A stretch of 64,000 nucleotides of DNA, taken from assembly GCA_964449325.1 (NCBI GenBank), contig CAYUYJ010000004.1, positions 1 through 64,000 on the forward strand. Direction: 5' to 3'. This document shows, in pieces, positions 26,285 to 35,499 of this stretch (positions within the stretch are counted from its first letter, which is position 1; every line of letters starts with the position of its first letter). Under the pieces are notes generated by a model. It did not search any database. It was not told where the DNA came from and saw only the letters and a list, made by a program, of their open reading frames with translations. A program made the translations under genes and the position numbers. This stretch comes from RGIG3002 sp964449325 (GTDB taxonomy: Bacteria; Bacillota; Clostridia; Lachnospirales; Lachnospiraceae).

Positions 26285-29200
26285 ATGCTTGTTAATGATG
26301 ATAAATACGGTAGAAAGAAGAGAAAAGAATATCGAAGAGCGATGGCGAAAAAGAGAAGCAGCTTCCGCATAAGATGCAGGTGGCTGTCTGCCGGAGTTGG
26401 CGGATTGCTGTCGATTGCTGTTGCGATACTGATTGCGGTGGGGGTAATTTCTTTCACATCAAGAGGCGAGAATTCGTTGATACTTGTCACAAATGCCGGT
26501 ACAGAATTGCAGGCTAATACTTCTTATGTTGAGGTAATGGATGGCGCACAGGTGTCTGTAAAGGATTATACAAATGTAAGCGGTGTGCAATTTTTTTATA
26601 AATTTTATGATACACCGCTTACAGATACAAGCAATCTGGACCTTAGCAGTAACGGAACACAGTATGCGGGAGGAACTATTACATTGAACAAATCTTCTTC
26701 AGGAGACGGTACCCGGTATTTGTATATTCAGCGGAAATCTGATGCGGGAAGTGTTATTTTTTCCTATACAATCAAGTTTTTCAACAAGGTGGGAAGCATT
26801 GAGTCAACACCCGCCACATCAGATTCGAATATGACTTCCGTAAAGGTTGGAGATACCATTACATTTTCTAATGCTGCAATGGGTGTCATGTATTATACAG
26901 ATGATGGTACGCAGCCCTCCTTTGTGAGAGATTCCGGCGGACAGATAGAGATTAACGGAGAGCGCTTTCGGCCGGGCAGTCCTCAGATGAAGCCGCTTGA
27001 CGCTGAGAATTCCCTTACGGTGCCGGAGGACTGGCTTGCAAATGATACGAGGACAATTCGTGTTATTTCTTATAAAGACGGGTATGATTTTGGTCCTGTC
27101 TGCATCTTTCGATTTAAAATAACGCAGGAACAGGCACAGGCGCCGACTATCAAACCGGCTACGACTGCAGAGAATCCTGTTACGGTGGACTCAGGAACTC
27201 CGGTAATCCTAAGTACAGCAACGCAAGGGGGAAAAATCCTGTATACCACGGATGGCAGTATGCCTGTCTATTCTGTTTCAGGATCTGCCGGAGCTTATCA
27301 GATTACTCCGGAGAATACTGCTGCCATATATGGAGGTGCATTTTCTTTATACGGTAATCCGGGTGATGAAATAGTTATTACTGCCAAAACAGTTAAGATT
27401 AGTGAGACTACCGGTGTTTCTACCATGAGAGACAGTGATCCGGTACAGTTTATTTACAGGATTACAGCCCTGGGAACAGCGTCAACACCGGAAGTATCTC
27501 CGGAATCCGGAACAGAGCTGGCGCTTGGCAGTAAGATATATCTGAATACAGCTACGAGTGGTGGCACAATATTATATACCACGGATGGCTCCACACCGGA
27601 TTATGAGGTTAAATCACTTGGCGAGGGAAACGGTTATGAACTGATTCTGAGTGGAAGTACCAAGGTGTATGGTAAGGATACTTCCTATATAGAAGCCAAG
27701 GAGCCGGAAGCTGAAGCAGGCAAGACATTTCTGGTGCTGGCTAAGACGATTAAGATTGATCTGACTACAGGTCAGAAATTGTTGGAAGACAGTTCCGTGG
27801 GACAGTTCAGTTACCGAATCAGTGATGCAGCGAAGGTAGCAGATCCTACAGCAACACCACAGACTACGGAAAAAGAACCGGCCGTAATCAAAGAAGGCAG
27901 TAAGATTTTGCTGAATTGTACGACTGCCGGAGCAAGTATTTATTATACGCTGGATGGTACGGCGCCTGTTATTAATGCAGATGGTTCTTTGGCCGGAACT
28001 ACGAAATTATATAACGCACAGGATGCAATTGTGGTACCTGCCGGTATAGGTTATCTCACGGTTACTGCCGTGGCCAGAAAAACGGGAATGAATGACAGTT
28101 CTACGGTACAGTTCAATTATCAGTATCCGGGGACGGTTGCACCGCCATATGCAACTCCTGCAGAGGGAACTGTTAGTATTAATACAGAAGTAACACTGGC
28201 AAGTCTCGATGAAAATGCACAGATATATTATACATTGGATGGTAGTGAACCTACCGTATCAACGGGAAGATTATACTCTGAACCGATATTGCTGACAAAT
28301 GATACCGTCATTAAAGCAATTTGTGTGGTAGACGGAATCAGCAGTGCCGTAAGAACCTTTAACTTTAAGGTGGCACCGGAACTATTGCCACCCGCTCCGT
28401 CTATACAAAGCGGTGCCGTGGTGACAAGCGGAACAACCATTCAGCTTTCCGCACAACAGGGATCCCGGATATTCTATACATTGGATGGAAGCGCCCCCAA
28501 ATCGGACAAGGCTATGTCGGGCAGCACGGTATCCCTTACCGGAAAAGCAGGAGATACCATTACCCTTATTACATATGCTAAAGGAAGTGATTATTCGGAT
28601 TCACAGACGGCAACCTATGTATATACCATCAGTAATTATGAGAATGGTATCAAGGCGAATCCCGAGACAGGAAGCAAAGTAAAAGAGGGAGACGTCATTA
28701 CACTGGAGACAGATGTAACAAACGGAACCATCTATTATGCGGTCGGTGGTGACAGTCCGGATAGCAAGGGAGCAGCAGGAACACAGGTAACGGTCGGCGA
28801 GAGGGAAGAGGAAACCAAGTTTACCCTAAAGGCTACCGTTGTTTCGGATGGTTCAACCTTTAGCAGTTCCATAGCTTCTTTTGTCTATGAATATATGGAA
28901 AAGCCGGTTGCTCCGAAAGCATCTGTTCCAAACGGAGCAGTGCTGCTTAAGGAACAGGATATTGTCCTTTCTGCAGATAGCGGAGATATTTATTACACAC
29001 TGGATGGTACAGAGCCGGATTCCAAATCGGATATTTACACAGAACCGATTCCGATTACGGAGCAGGCTACCATTAAAGCGATTACTCTGTCTGATGAAGG
29101 GGCAGAGAGTGAAGTGGCAACTTTTGCATATACCTTTGCAGAACAGGCTCAGCCACCTGTATTCTCCATCAACGGAGGAGAGGTGGAATCGGGTACTACA

Positions 29201-30031
29201 TTAACCATTACTTCTGCAACAACGGATGCAGTTATCTATTATACAACAGACGGACAGATACCGGATTTGAATAATCCAAAGAACCTGTACATATACAGTG
29301 GTGCTATCGTGCTGAATAAGCCGGTTAATATTAAAGCAATAGCGGTAAAGGACAGAATGACTGAGTCCGAAGTGGTCAGTGCGATTTATACGGTAAAGGA
29401 GCCGGAGGTTATCGTGGTTGATGAGGAAGCGGAAGAGGAGGCAACGCAGAAGAATGGGAATCGTTTGATGAGCCGCAGAGCCTATATGAATGAAATGGGT
29501 GGACCGACTTACAGTGATTTTGTAATAAAGAGTGTTGCAACGGGAATAGTCATATCGGCAGAAGAAGGGGCTATACCGGCAGAGGCCAAGATAGAGGTAA
29601 CCGAGATGGCTGTAGACAGTGCAATAAACCATGCTGTGGAAAGCAGCGTAGGTCAGGAGTACGGAGCGGTATCCGGTTATGAGGTTTCTCTGATGGCCGG
29701 TACAGAAGAATTACAGCCTGCCGGTGATATAGAGATTGGGCTTCCTGTTCAACCGGAGTATCAAAACAATGCGATTTCTATTGCATATGTGAATGAAGAC
29801 GGTAATGTGGAGACTTTTGAAACCCGCAGAGATAATGATATGGTATATGCTCATATAACACATTTTGGCCGTTATTGTATTGTGGCTCCGGTAAATCTTG
29901 AGGAAGAGGAGTCAAACGGGAATATGGTAAAAATAACCGGCGCAATAGTAGGTTTGCTGGCAGCAGGATATATCTCATTGCGACTGGGAAGAAAAAAGAA
30001 TAAAGAAAGAGATTCCATTTTGGATGACTAA
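26285..30031 (+). CDS. Giant double-anchored CHB_HEX_C-repeat protein 2
   Basis: A 1,248-residue paralogue of the preceding gene, intact. A membrane segment at about residues 37-60 (GGLLSIAVAILIAVGVISF) follows a strongly basic head. Nine repeats carry YYTLDGTEP-type motifs, each about 75-90 residues, as in the CHB_HEX_C_1 family. Then comes a domain with GIVISAEEGAIPAEAKIEV that resembles ZU5, and a C-terminal membrane segment (KITGAIVGLLAAGYISL) before a charged tail. Both ends would be in the membrane with the repeats outside. GAGGAG lies eight bases before the ATG. The stop overlaps the region read as the start of the next gene. Confidence 0.8.
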   Translation: MLVNDDKYGRKKRKEYRRAMAKKRSSFRIRCRWLSAGVGGLLSIAVAILIAVGVISFTSRGENSLILVTNAGTELQANTSYVEVMDGAQVSVKDYTNVSGVQFFYKFYDTPLTDTSNLDLSSNGTQYAGGTITLNKSSSGDGTRYLYIQRKSDAGSVIFSYTIKFFNKVGSIESTPATSDSNMTSVKVGDTITFSNAAMGVMYYTDDGTQPSFVRDSGGQIEINGERFRPGSPQMKPLDAENSLTVPEDWLANDTRTIRVISYKDGYDFGPVCIFRFKITQEQAQAPTIKPATTAENPVTVDSGTPVILSTATQGGKILYTTDGSMPVYSVSGSAGAYQITPENTAAIYGGAFSLYGNPGDEIVITAKTVKISETTGVSTMRDSDPVQFIYRITALGTASTPEVSPESGTELALGSKIYLNTATSGGTILYTTDGSTPDYEVKSLGEGNGYELILSGSTKVYGKDTSYIEAKEPEAEAGKTFLVLAKTIKIDLTTGQKLLEDSSVGQFSYRISDAAKVADPTATPQTTEKEPAVIKEGSKILLNCTTAGASIYYTLDGTAPVINADGSLAGTTKLYNAQDAIVVPAGIGYLTVTAVARKTGMNDSSTVQFNYQYPGTVAPPYATPAEGTVSINTEVTLASLDENAQIYYTLDGSEPTVSTGRLYSEPILLTNDTVIKAICVVDGISSAVRTFNFKVAPELLPPAPSIQSGAVVTSGTTIQLSAQQGSRIFYTLDGSAPKSDKAMSGSTVSLTGKAGDTITLITYAKGSDYSDSQTATYVYTISNYENGIKANPETGSKVKEGDVITLETDVTNGTIYYAVGGDSPDSKGAAGTQVTVGEREEETKFTLKATVVSDGSTFSSSIASFVYEYMEKPVAPKASVPNGAVLLKEQDIVLSADSGDIYYTLDGTEPDSKSDIYTEPIPITEQATIKAITLSDEGAESEVATFAYTFAEQAQPPVFSINGGEVESGTTLTITSATTDAVIYYTTDGQIPDLNNPKNLYIYSGAIVLNKPVNIKAIAVKDRMTESEVVSAIYTVKEPEVIVVDEEAEEEATQKNGNRLMSRRAYMNEMGGPTYSDFVIKSVATGIVISAEEGAIPAEAKIEVTEMAVDSAINHAVESSVGQEYGAVSGYEVSLMAGTEELQPAGDIEIGLPVQPEYQNNAISIAYVNEDGNVETFETRRDNDMVYAHITHFGRYCIVAPVNLEEEESNGNMVKITGAIVGLLAAGYISLRLGRKKNKERDSILDD

Positions 30032-30050
30032 AACAAGGAAGGGGTATCCG

Positions 30051-31835
30051 ATGAATAACCGCAAATTTTATTCCTATGAAAGAAATAATTATTATTATGG
30101 CAAGCTGTTGACTTCCAGAGATTTTCAGGTGGAACAGTCGTATATCAATGATAAGCGCAGATTGAACAATCGTCTGTTCTGCGGAAATGGTATTGTATCA
30201 GGACTGAAGGTAGTGGAGGCTGATGACACAGCAATCGTTCTTCAGTCGGGATGTGCGATTGACGGAGCGGGAAGAGAGATAGTTGTTCCCGAAACAGTGG
30301 TTGTGAAGCTTGCAACGATTGAAGGAAGCCGGAATTTACATACAGATGTGGCATATCTGAGCATTTCTTATACGGAAAGCAAGGAAGATAAGGTCTATGC
30401 TGTCATGGGGAATTCCACCGGCGAAAAATCCGAGGATAGCGAATATAACCATATTAAAGAAGGGTATTGTCTGAATCTTCAGGATGCGGAAGAATGTGTA
30501 CCTGTCAGGGAACTGAAGGATGATTATCTGGTAAGAACGGTTCTGTTCGAAGATGAGGATTACAGAATCTGGCAGGAAGTTGCGGGATATCTTCCGACAG
30601 ACTGCAACCTGGCAGTCCGGCTGAACGTTTATAAGAAGCGACAGACCACGGATCTGTTATCCGTCAGTTACACCTTAAGTGTAGAAGGGATTAATGAACA
30701 GAGTTTTCCAATTAAATTAGAAAATCTGAAAATGGATCGTTATGAATCAAAGACAATCACGGAGACGATTGTGCCTAAGGATGAAGTGAGGTATCTGGCA
30801 GATTTCAAGCTTAAGATGGACAATTTGGAAATTTTGAAAAATAAGCAAAAATGCATGGCAACCGATCCGGCTCCGATAACAATCACTATGGCAAACAAAA
30901 ATCTGGTGTCTTTGATTGTAGAAAACAGCTATAAAACGGCAATGGACGTAGAGATTGAAGAAAACTATGATAACAAAATATATCTTGCCAAGTTATATCT
31001 GATCCGTTCTAATGAACGTATTTTGCTGGAGCGAATTGAAGAGGTTCCGTTTAAGCAGTATGTGTATTCCGCATCCCAGCTTATGCTGTTAGAGGAATTA
31101 AAAGAATATTATCCGAAGATTGGAGAGCTTAACAGAGAGGTTAAGACGATATCCGGAGAAATACAGCACGTAGGTGTGCCGGAACAGACCCGGAATCACA
31201 AGGATTTTGTTACAGGTGCTTTTGATATTTCGCTTGGAAATGCCGGGGATATAGGAAAAACCTTTTATTCTGAGGAAATCATGCATGGATTGGGAGAAGG
31301 TCCGGTTTATGTAGAAATTGCCTATGAGCTCTTAAACAAAGAGGGCGGTGGTTTAAAGGAAGAGATTATATTCGGTGATGGAGAATTATTTGCATCGGGA
31401 GAATCAGAAGAAAAGCAGATGCAGATAGCCTGCGGTGTCAAGGTTCTTCCGGAAAGAGGTACTTTTATCGTAGCCGTCCGTCCAAAGAACAAAATGATAC
31501 GAACCAGCCTTCGCATTCGCTGGTATGCATGCAAGGCAGAGGATACCGGAAAGAATATCAGTAAGTTGAAAGAGAAGCAGGGAATGATTCTGATTTCTCC
31601 GGATACGATTACGACAACACCAAAGGGCATTGTACAAATTCAGCCCAAGTTCGTTAATATGCCTTCTGAGGCCTGCAGTTATGAGGTTCTCGATCAGGCA
31701 GGCGGCAAGATTGACAATAATGGTATTTACACTGCGCCAACGGCAGAGGGTGTCTATGAAGTAAAGGTTTCCTGCATCAGCACACCGGAGATTTTTGCAC
31801 ATGCATACATTATTGTATCTGCGGAAAAGAAATAG
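30051..31835 (+). CDS. Injection-cluster protein with YYGKLL motif and C-terminal Ig-like domain
   Basis: The protein has 594 residues. The beginning (YERNNYYYGKLLTSRDFQVEQSYIN, then RRLNNRLFCGNGIVSGLKV and GCAIDGAGREI) matches a conserved but uncharacterised module found in many contractile injection clusters. The last 90 residues look like a bacterial Ig-like domain (ISPDTITTTP, IDNNGIYTAPTAEGVYEV). No membrane segment is seen. ATG 30051 was chosen because GGAAGGGG precedes it by seven bases; an earlier ATG at 30024 overlaps the previous gene. It is probably a baseplate- or surface-associated accessory. Confidence 0.7.
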   Translation: MNNRKFYSYERNNYYYGKLLTSRDFQVEQSYINDKRRLNNRLFCGNGIVSGLKVVEADDTAIVLQSGCAIDGAGREIVVPETVVVKLATIEGSRNLHTDVAYLSISYTESKEDKVYAVMGNSTGEKSEDSEYNHIKEGYCLNLQDAEECVPVRELKDDYLVRTVLFEDEDYRIWQEVAGYLPTDCNLAVRLNVYKKRQTTDLLSVSYTLSVEGINEQSFPIKLENLKMDRYESKTITETIVPKDEVRYLADFKLKMDNLEILKNKQKCMATDPAPITITMANKNLVSLIVENSYKTAMDVEIEENYDNKIYLAKLYLIRSNERILLERIEEVPFKQYVYSASQLMLLEELKEYYPKIGELNREVKTISGEIQHVGVPEQTRNHKDFVTGAFDISLGNAGDIGKTFYSEEIMHGLGEGPVYVEIAYELLNKEGGGLKEEIIFGDGELFASGESEEKQMQIACGVKVLPERGTFIVAVRPKNKMIRTSLRIRWYACKAEDTGKNISKLKEKQGMILISPDTITTTPKGIVQIQPKFVNMPSEACSYEVLDQAGGKIDNNGIYTAPTAEGVYEVKVSCISTPEIFAHAYIIVSAEKK

Positions 31836-31854
31836 AAATAAAAACGGAAATTAG

Positions 31855-32757
31855 GTGAATCAAGTGATACCTGCTTTGAATATGCATCTGGAAGATGTAA
31901 GAGTTGTATTAAAAAATGAAGTAAATGATATTACCGTTTGCAGGGATCTCAAAGAAAGCGGACAGCAGTTTTATACGATGGTATCTGTGAAAAGCGATGT
32001 CTATCGTAAATATATAACGGAACAGATGAGTTTGGGTAAAATGTTTGCCCATTGCAAGGACTTTATTGGTTCTTTCAGCGTCGGCAAGGAATTAAAGCTG
32101 CTATTTCGATATGAAAATGAGAATCTGATTGATAATGTGGGAGGCATATATCTGTATGATTTTGTCAGATGCCGGGAGGCAGCTGTTCGTCTGGTCAGTA
32201 TTCTTGCGGAAACAGGGGTATCAGGACAGATATGTAAATTGCTTTTAGATCCAAGAAACATCAATATTGACAGTGAAGGTAGCGTGACATTGAATTATTT
32301 TCTGGATTTTCAGGATTATGATTTGGAAGACCATACCTTCCGTGACATGGACTATATTGCAGAAACAGTGTTTGGCATTTTAGAGCGGCCCTGGAAGGAA
32401 AAGCTGAATGGTAAAATACAAAATTATCCGGACGAGCTTCGACTTTTCCGGATGAAAGTACAAAATCATTCCTTCCTCTCTTATGGTCAGATTGTTGCAC
32501 AGATTCGCAGAATGCCCAACAGACCCATTGCAAAAATGGGAATGGCATGGAAAATCCATAAATGGGTCCGCACGATACATTCCGTACTTTTTCGGAATCC
32601 GACCAGAATTGTACTTACGGTTTTGGTAATCGCTACGGTTGTCTATGCTTCCTGGCAAATCGGTATGAGACTAAAAGTGCGTCGAGCGTATAATCAGAAT
32701 GTTTCATACAGTGCTTTAGAATATATCGGTTCGGTATATTTGGGAGATGAAGAATAA
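31855..32757 (+). CDS. Single-pass membrane protein with a pseudokinase-like domain
   Basis: A 300-residue protein from GTG 31855. The segment LLLDPRNINIDSEGSVTLNYFLDF reads like the catalytic and metal-binding loops of a Ser/Thr kinase with the essential residues replaced, preceded by helices as in a kinase C-lobe. One membrane segment lies at about residues 249-270 (RIVLTVLVIATVVYASW), followed by a short tail. A pseudokinase plus one membrane helix recalls EssB/YukC of type VII secretion, but no WXG100 or EssC gene is present. The kinase reading is a fold guess by eye. It is likely an inner anchor of the machine. Confidence 0.5.
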   Translation: MNQVIPALNMHLEDVRVVLKNEVNDITVCRDLKESGQQFYTMVSVKSDVYRKYITEQMSLGKMFAHCKDFIGSFSVGKELKLLFRYENENLIDNVGGIYLYDFVRCREAAVRLVSILAETGVSGQICKLLLDPRNINIDSEGSVTLNYFLDFQDYDLEDHTFRDMDYIAETVFGILERPWKEKLNGKIQNYPDELRLFRMKVQNHSFLSYGQIVAQIRRMPNRPIAKMGMAWKIHKWVRTIHSVLFRNPTRIVLTVLVIATVVYASWQIGMRLKVRRAYNQNVSYSALEYIGSVYLGDEE

Positions 32758-32774
32758 AAGAATGGAATGGAATC

Positions 32775-35468
32775 ATGAAAAACATTAAACGTTATTTACT
32801 TATACTGGCAGTAGCCATTCTTGTGATAGCAGCTTTTATGAAGGCTTATGATAGCAGAAAAATACCGATAGACCAGCTTTATACAATCAGTTCTGTCGGC
32901 GATGGAAGAACACTTGTTACATGGTATGACGAGGAGGATATTACCGTTGCCATCATAGACCGGGAAGGGAAAATTAAAAAATCGATACATCTTCCCTTAG
33001 AGAAGGATGGAGTGACTTACGGAGTAGAGGCTGCCTGTGTAGGAGAAGGTGATATTGTATATCTGCTTCTGAACACCTATGAAAGAATCAGTGGCGAAAT
33101 TTTAGCAGAAGATTTGTATGTCTATGATTTTGGTAAAATGTTTCCTACAAAAACTGTGATTTCTACCGATAATCTTCAGACACAACCCGGTGAGGATTCG
33201 AATACGGTTGTGGACAGATGGAATTTTAAATGGATGAAATGCTCCGGAAATGCCTTATCTATGATAGGAATCAACAGTGATTCCACCAAGGCAGTGAGAA
33301 AGGTCTTTGAATTCGGAACGATAGCGGACAAGAGTCTGAACGTGAAATCGGAGAGATTTTACCCGTTAGCGGAAGGGGAAGGTGTCTATCAGGCGATAGG
33401 AAATGGTACGGATATTGCATATGTATCCAATTCAGGAAAGGTGTTTTATGCAACGGAGACGAGTGTAAAGGAAGTATATCCGGCCAGAGAGATAGAGGTG
33501 CTGATGTATCCGCTTTATCTGTCCTATGCAGAAACAGGCTTTGTATATCTTCAGGATGGCGAATCAGGAAATATTCTGAAGCTGAATCTTACGGATGGAA
33601 CTGAAGAGATTGTAATGAAAGGAACTGCAGCTTTTTCGGCATCGGAAGTAATTACATCGACAGATATATGTATTATGTCCATGAGTAATTTAAACAATTT
33701 TTCGGCAGTGGTCAGTGACAACTCCGGCAATGGATATAATCTTCTGGTATTACAGGATAGTGCCGGTTATTTGATAAAAGCGATGTATCGTCCTGTAAGT
33801 CAACTGATAATTACATTTTTTAAATGTTTGATAATATATTTCGTAATCACGACGGCTGTAGTACTTGCTCTTTATGGATTGTTTCGTGGCATTACGCAGG
33901 GCAGGACGATTATGGGTAAGCTGATGTTGGCAGCGCTGCCTCTGATGATTCTTGCGATGTCCGTATTTGGTATTATTGCTTACAATTATTATAATGATGC
34001 TATTTTATTAAGCTATCAGAAACAGACAGAGGACGAGGGGAATATGATGACGGCCCTGTTTGGACAGGAATCCTTTAATGCTTTGGAATATCCTTATGAT
34101 TACAGTAGTGAGAGCTATCAATATATGCAGAACCAGATAGAAGGAAGAGAATTATATTCCAAGGTCATCTATTTTGAGGATGGCGAGTTGTATACAGGTG
34201 TGGATAAGAATACACCCTGTTTTTATCCTATTGGTATTAAGGTAAACTCAAAATTGGAGTCCATATACAGAAAAGCAGCGTTATCCGGTGAAACGGTGAC
34301 AGAAACTATACAGGACAGGATGGGTAAACGAGTAGTCAGTGTAACTCCCATAGGCGGTTCGTCCGGACGAAGTGTATATTTGTATGAGGCCGGGGTATTT
34401 ACGGCTATGCTGGATGAGTATCAGAGTTCATATATTAAGAGCTTTGTCGGGGTTTGTGTTTCGTTCCTGATTGTTGTTTCCATATTGCTGACGGCGATGT
34501 TCCTGCAAATCCTGCAGCCGTTGTCGGAAATCAAGGAAGGGATGGAGAGGTTTACCGGAGGTAATCGTGATATCCGTATCGAACCGGAGACCAGTGATGA
34601 ACTTGCAGGTATCTGTCAGGCATTTAATAAGATGGCAGATGACATAGATATGCAGATTATGAATCTTCAGAATCTGAGTGATACCTATTACCGATTTATG
34701 CCGCTTGGCATGATTGGGATATTAGGGAAAGACAATTTGGGGAATCTAACAATTGGTTCCCAAATTCAGGGAAGCTATGCCGTTCTTTCCGTGCAAATGC
34801 GTAATGCTAAGGGAAATAGTTCCTTCCGTGAGCGGGAAGAGCAGATTAACAGTTTCTTTAATCTGATTAACACGCAGGCTGTGAAACAGAATGTAATTCC
34901 TATCGTAGATAGTGCAAATCTTTCCGGCATGCTGTTGATATGTAAGGAAGGTGTGGTTTCAGCCATCCGTACTGCACTCGCTATTTTGGCAAGTGTAGAT
35001 GCCTATAATGCAGGCGTAGAAGAAACCAGTCAGTTGGACATTATGTTCCTACTGCACCGTTCAGATATTTTCGTCGGTATTTGCGGAGATGAAGAACGTT
35101 ATATTCCGGTACTGATCACACCGGAACTGGAAAATATGCTTCATAGCAACAGCACCTTTAAAAAGATAGGTGCCCGTTTGCTGGTAACAGGGCAGGCATA
35201 CAGTGAACTGGAAACAGGAACGGATTTCGAGAACCGTTATATCGGTAATCTTGAAATCGAAGAAAATAAGGATGGTTTCTACGAATTCTATGACGATAGA
35301 AATGCGGAGGAAGCACATCTGCTTAAGATAACGGAAAGTAATTTCCGTAAAGCAATGAAGCTCTTTGAGCAGGGATATCTGTATGAAGCCAAGAATCTGT
35401 TTGCCATTGTATTGCAGGATAATCCGGGCGATATGGTTGCCAAATATTATATTTTCCGTTGTGAATAA
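32775..35468 (+). CDS. Membrane protein with HAMP and degenerate cyclase-like domain
   Basis: An 897-residue protein with four predicted membrane segments, at about residues 5-22, 343-370, 381-404 and 557-580. The first 340 residues, after the first helix, probably form an external beta-rich domain; another external stretch (405-555) lies between helices 3 and 4. A HAMP linker (about 575-630, QPLSEIKEGMERFTGGNRDI) leads to a domain like class III nucleotide cyclases (YYRFMPLGMIGILGK, IQGSYAVLSVQM) that lacks the metal-binding aspartates. The end (FRKAMKLFEQGYLYEAKNLF) is TPR-like. It looks like a signalling-derived sensor without enzyme activity that could report an external trigger to the injector. 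Confidence 0.65.
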   Translation: MKNIKRYLLILAVAILVIAAFMKAYDSRKIPIDQLYTISSVGDGRTLVTWYDEEDITVAIIDREGKIKKSIHLPLEKDGVTYGVEAACVGEGDIVYLLLNTYERISGEILAEDLYVYDFGKMFPTKTVISTDNLQTQPGEDSNTVVDRWNFKWMKCSGNALSMIGINSDSTKAVRKVFEFGTIADKSLNVKSERFYPLAEGEGVYQAIGNGTDIAYVSNSGKVFYATETSVKEVYPAREIEVLMYPLYLSYAETGFVYLQDGESGNILKLNLTDGTEEIVMKGTAAFSASEVITSTDICIMSMSNLNNFSAVVSDNSGNGYNLLVLQDSAGYLIKAMYRPVSQLIITFFKCLIIYFVITTAVVLALYGLFRGITQGRTIMGKLMLAALPLMILAMSVFGIIAYNYYNDAILLSYQKQTEDEGNMMTALFGQESFNALEYPYDYSSESYQYMQNQIEGRELYSKVIYFEDGELYTGVDKNTPCFYPIGIKVNSKLESIYRKAALSGETVTETIQDRMGKRVVSVTPIGGSSGRSVYLYEAGVFTAMLDEYQSSYIKSFVGVCVSFLIVVSILLTAMFLQILQPLSEIKEGMERFTGGNRDIRIEPETSDELAGICQAFNKMADDIDMQIMNLQNLSDTYYRFMPLGMIGILGKDNLGNLTIGSQIQGSYAVLSVQMRNAKGNSSFREREEQINSFFNLINTQAVKQNVIPIVDSANLSGMLLICKEGVVSAIRTALAILASVDAYNAGVEETSQLDIMFLLHRSDIFVGICGDEERYIPVLITPELENMLHSNSTFKKIGARLLVTGQAYSELETGTDFENRYIGNLEIEENKDGFYEFYDDRNAEEAHLLKITESNFRKAMKLFEQGYLYEAKNLFAIVLQDNPGDMVAKYYIFRCE

Positions 35469-35499
35469 GCTAGCTTAAGGCCTTAGGGAGTATTACTCA

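Noticed and set aside
31855..32757. Type VII secretion locus, from the EssB-like protein
   Set aside because: No WXG100 proteins, EssC-type ATPase or EsaA-like protein occur in the window.
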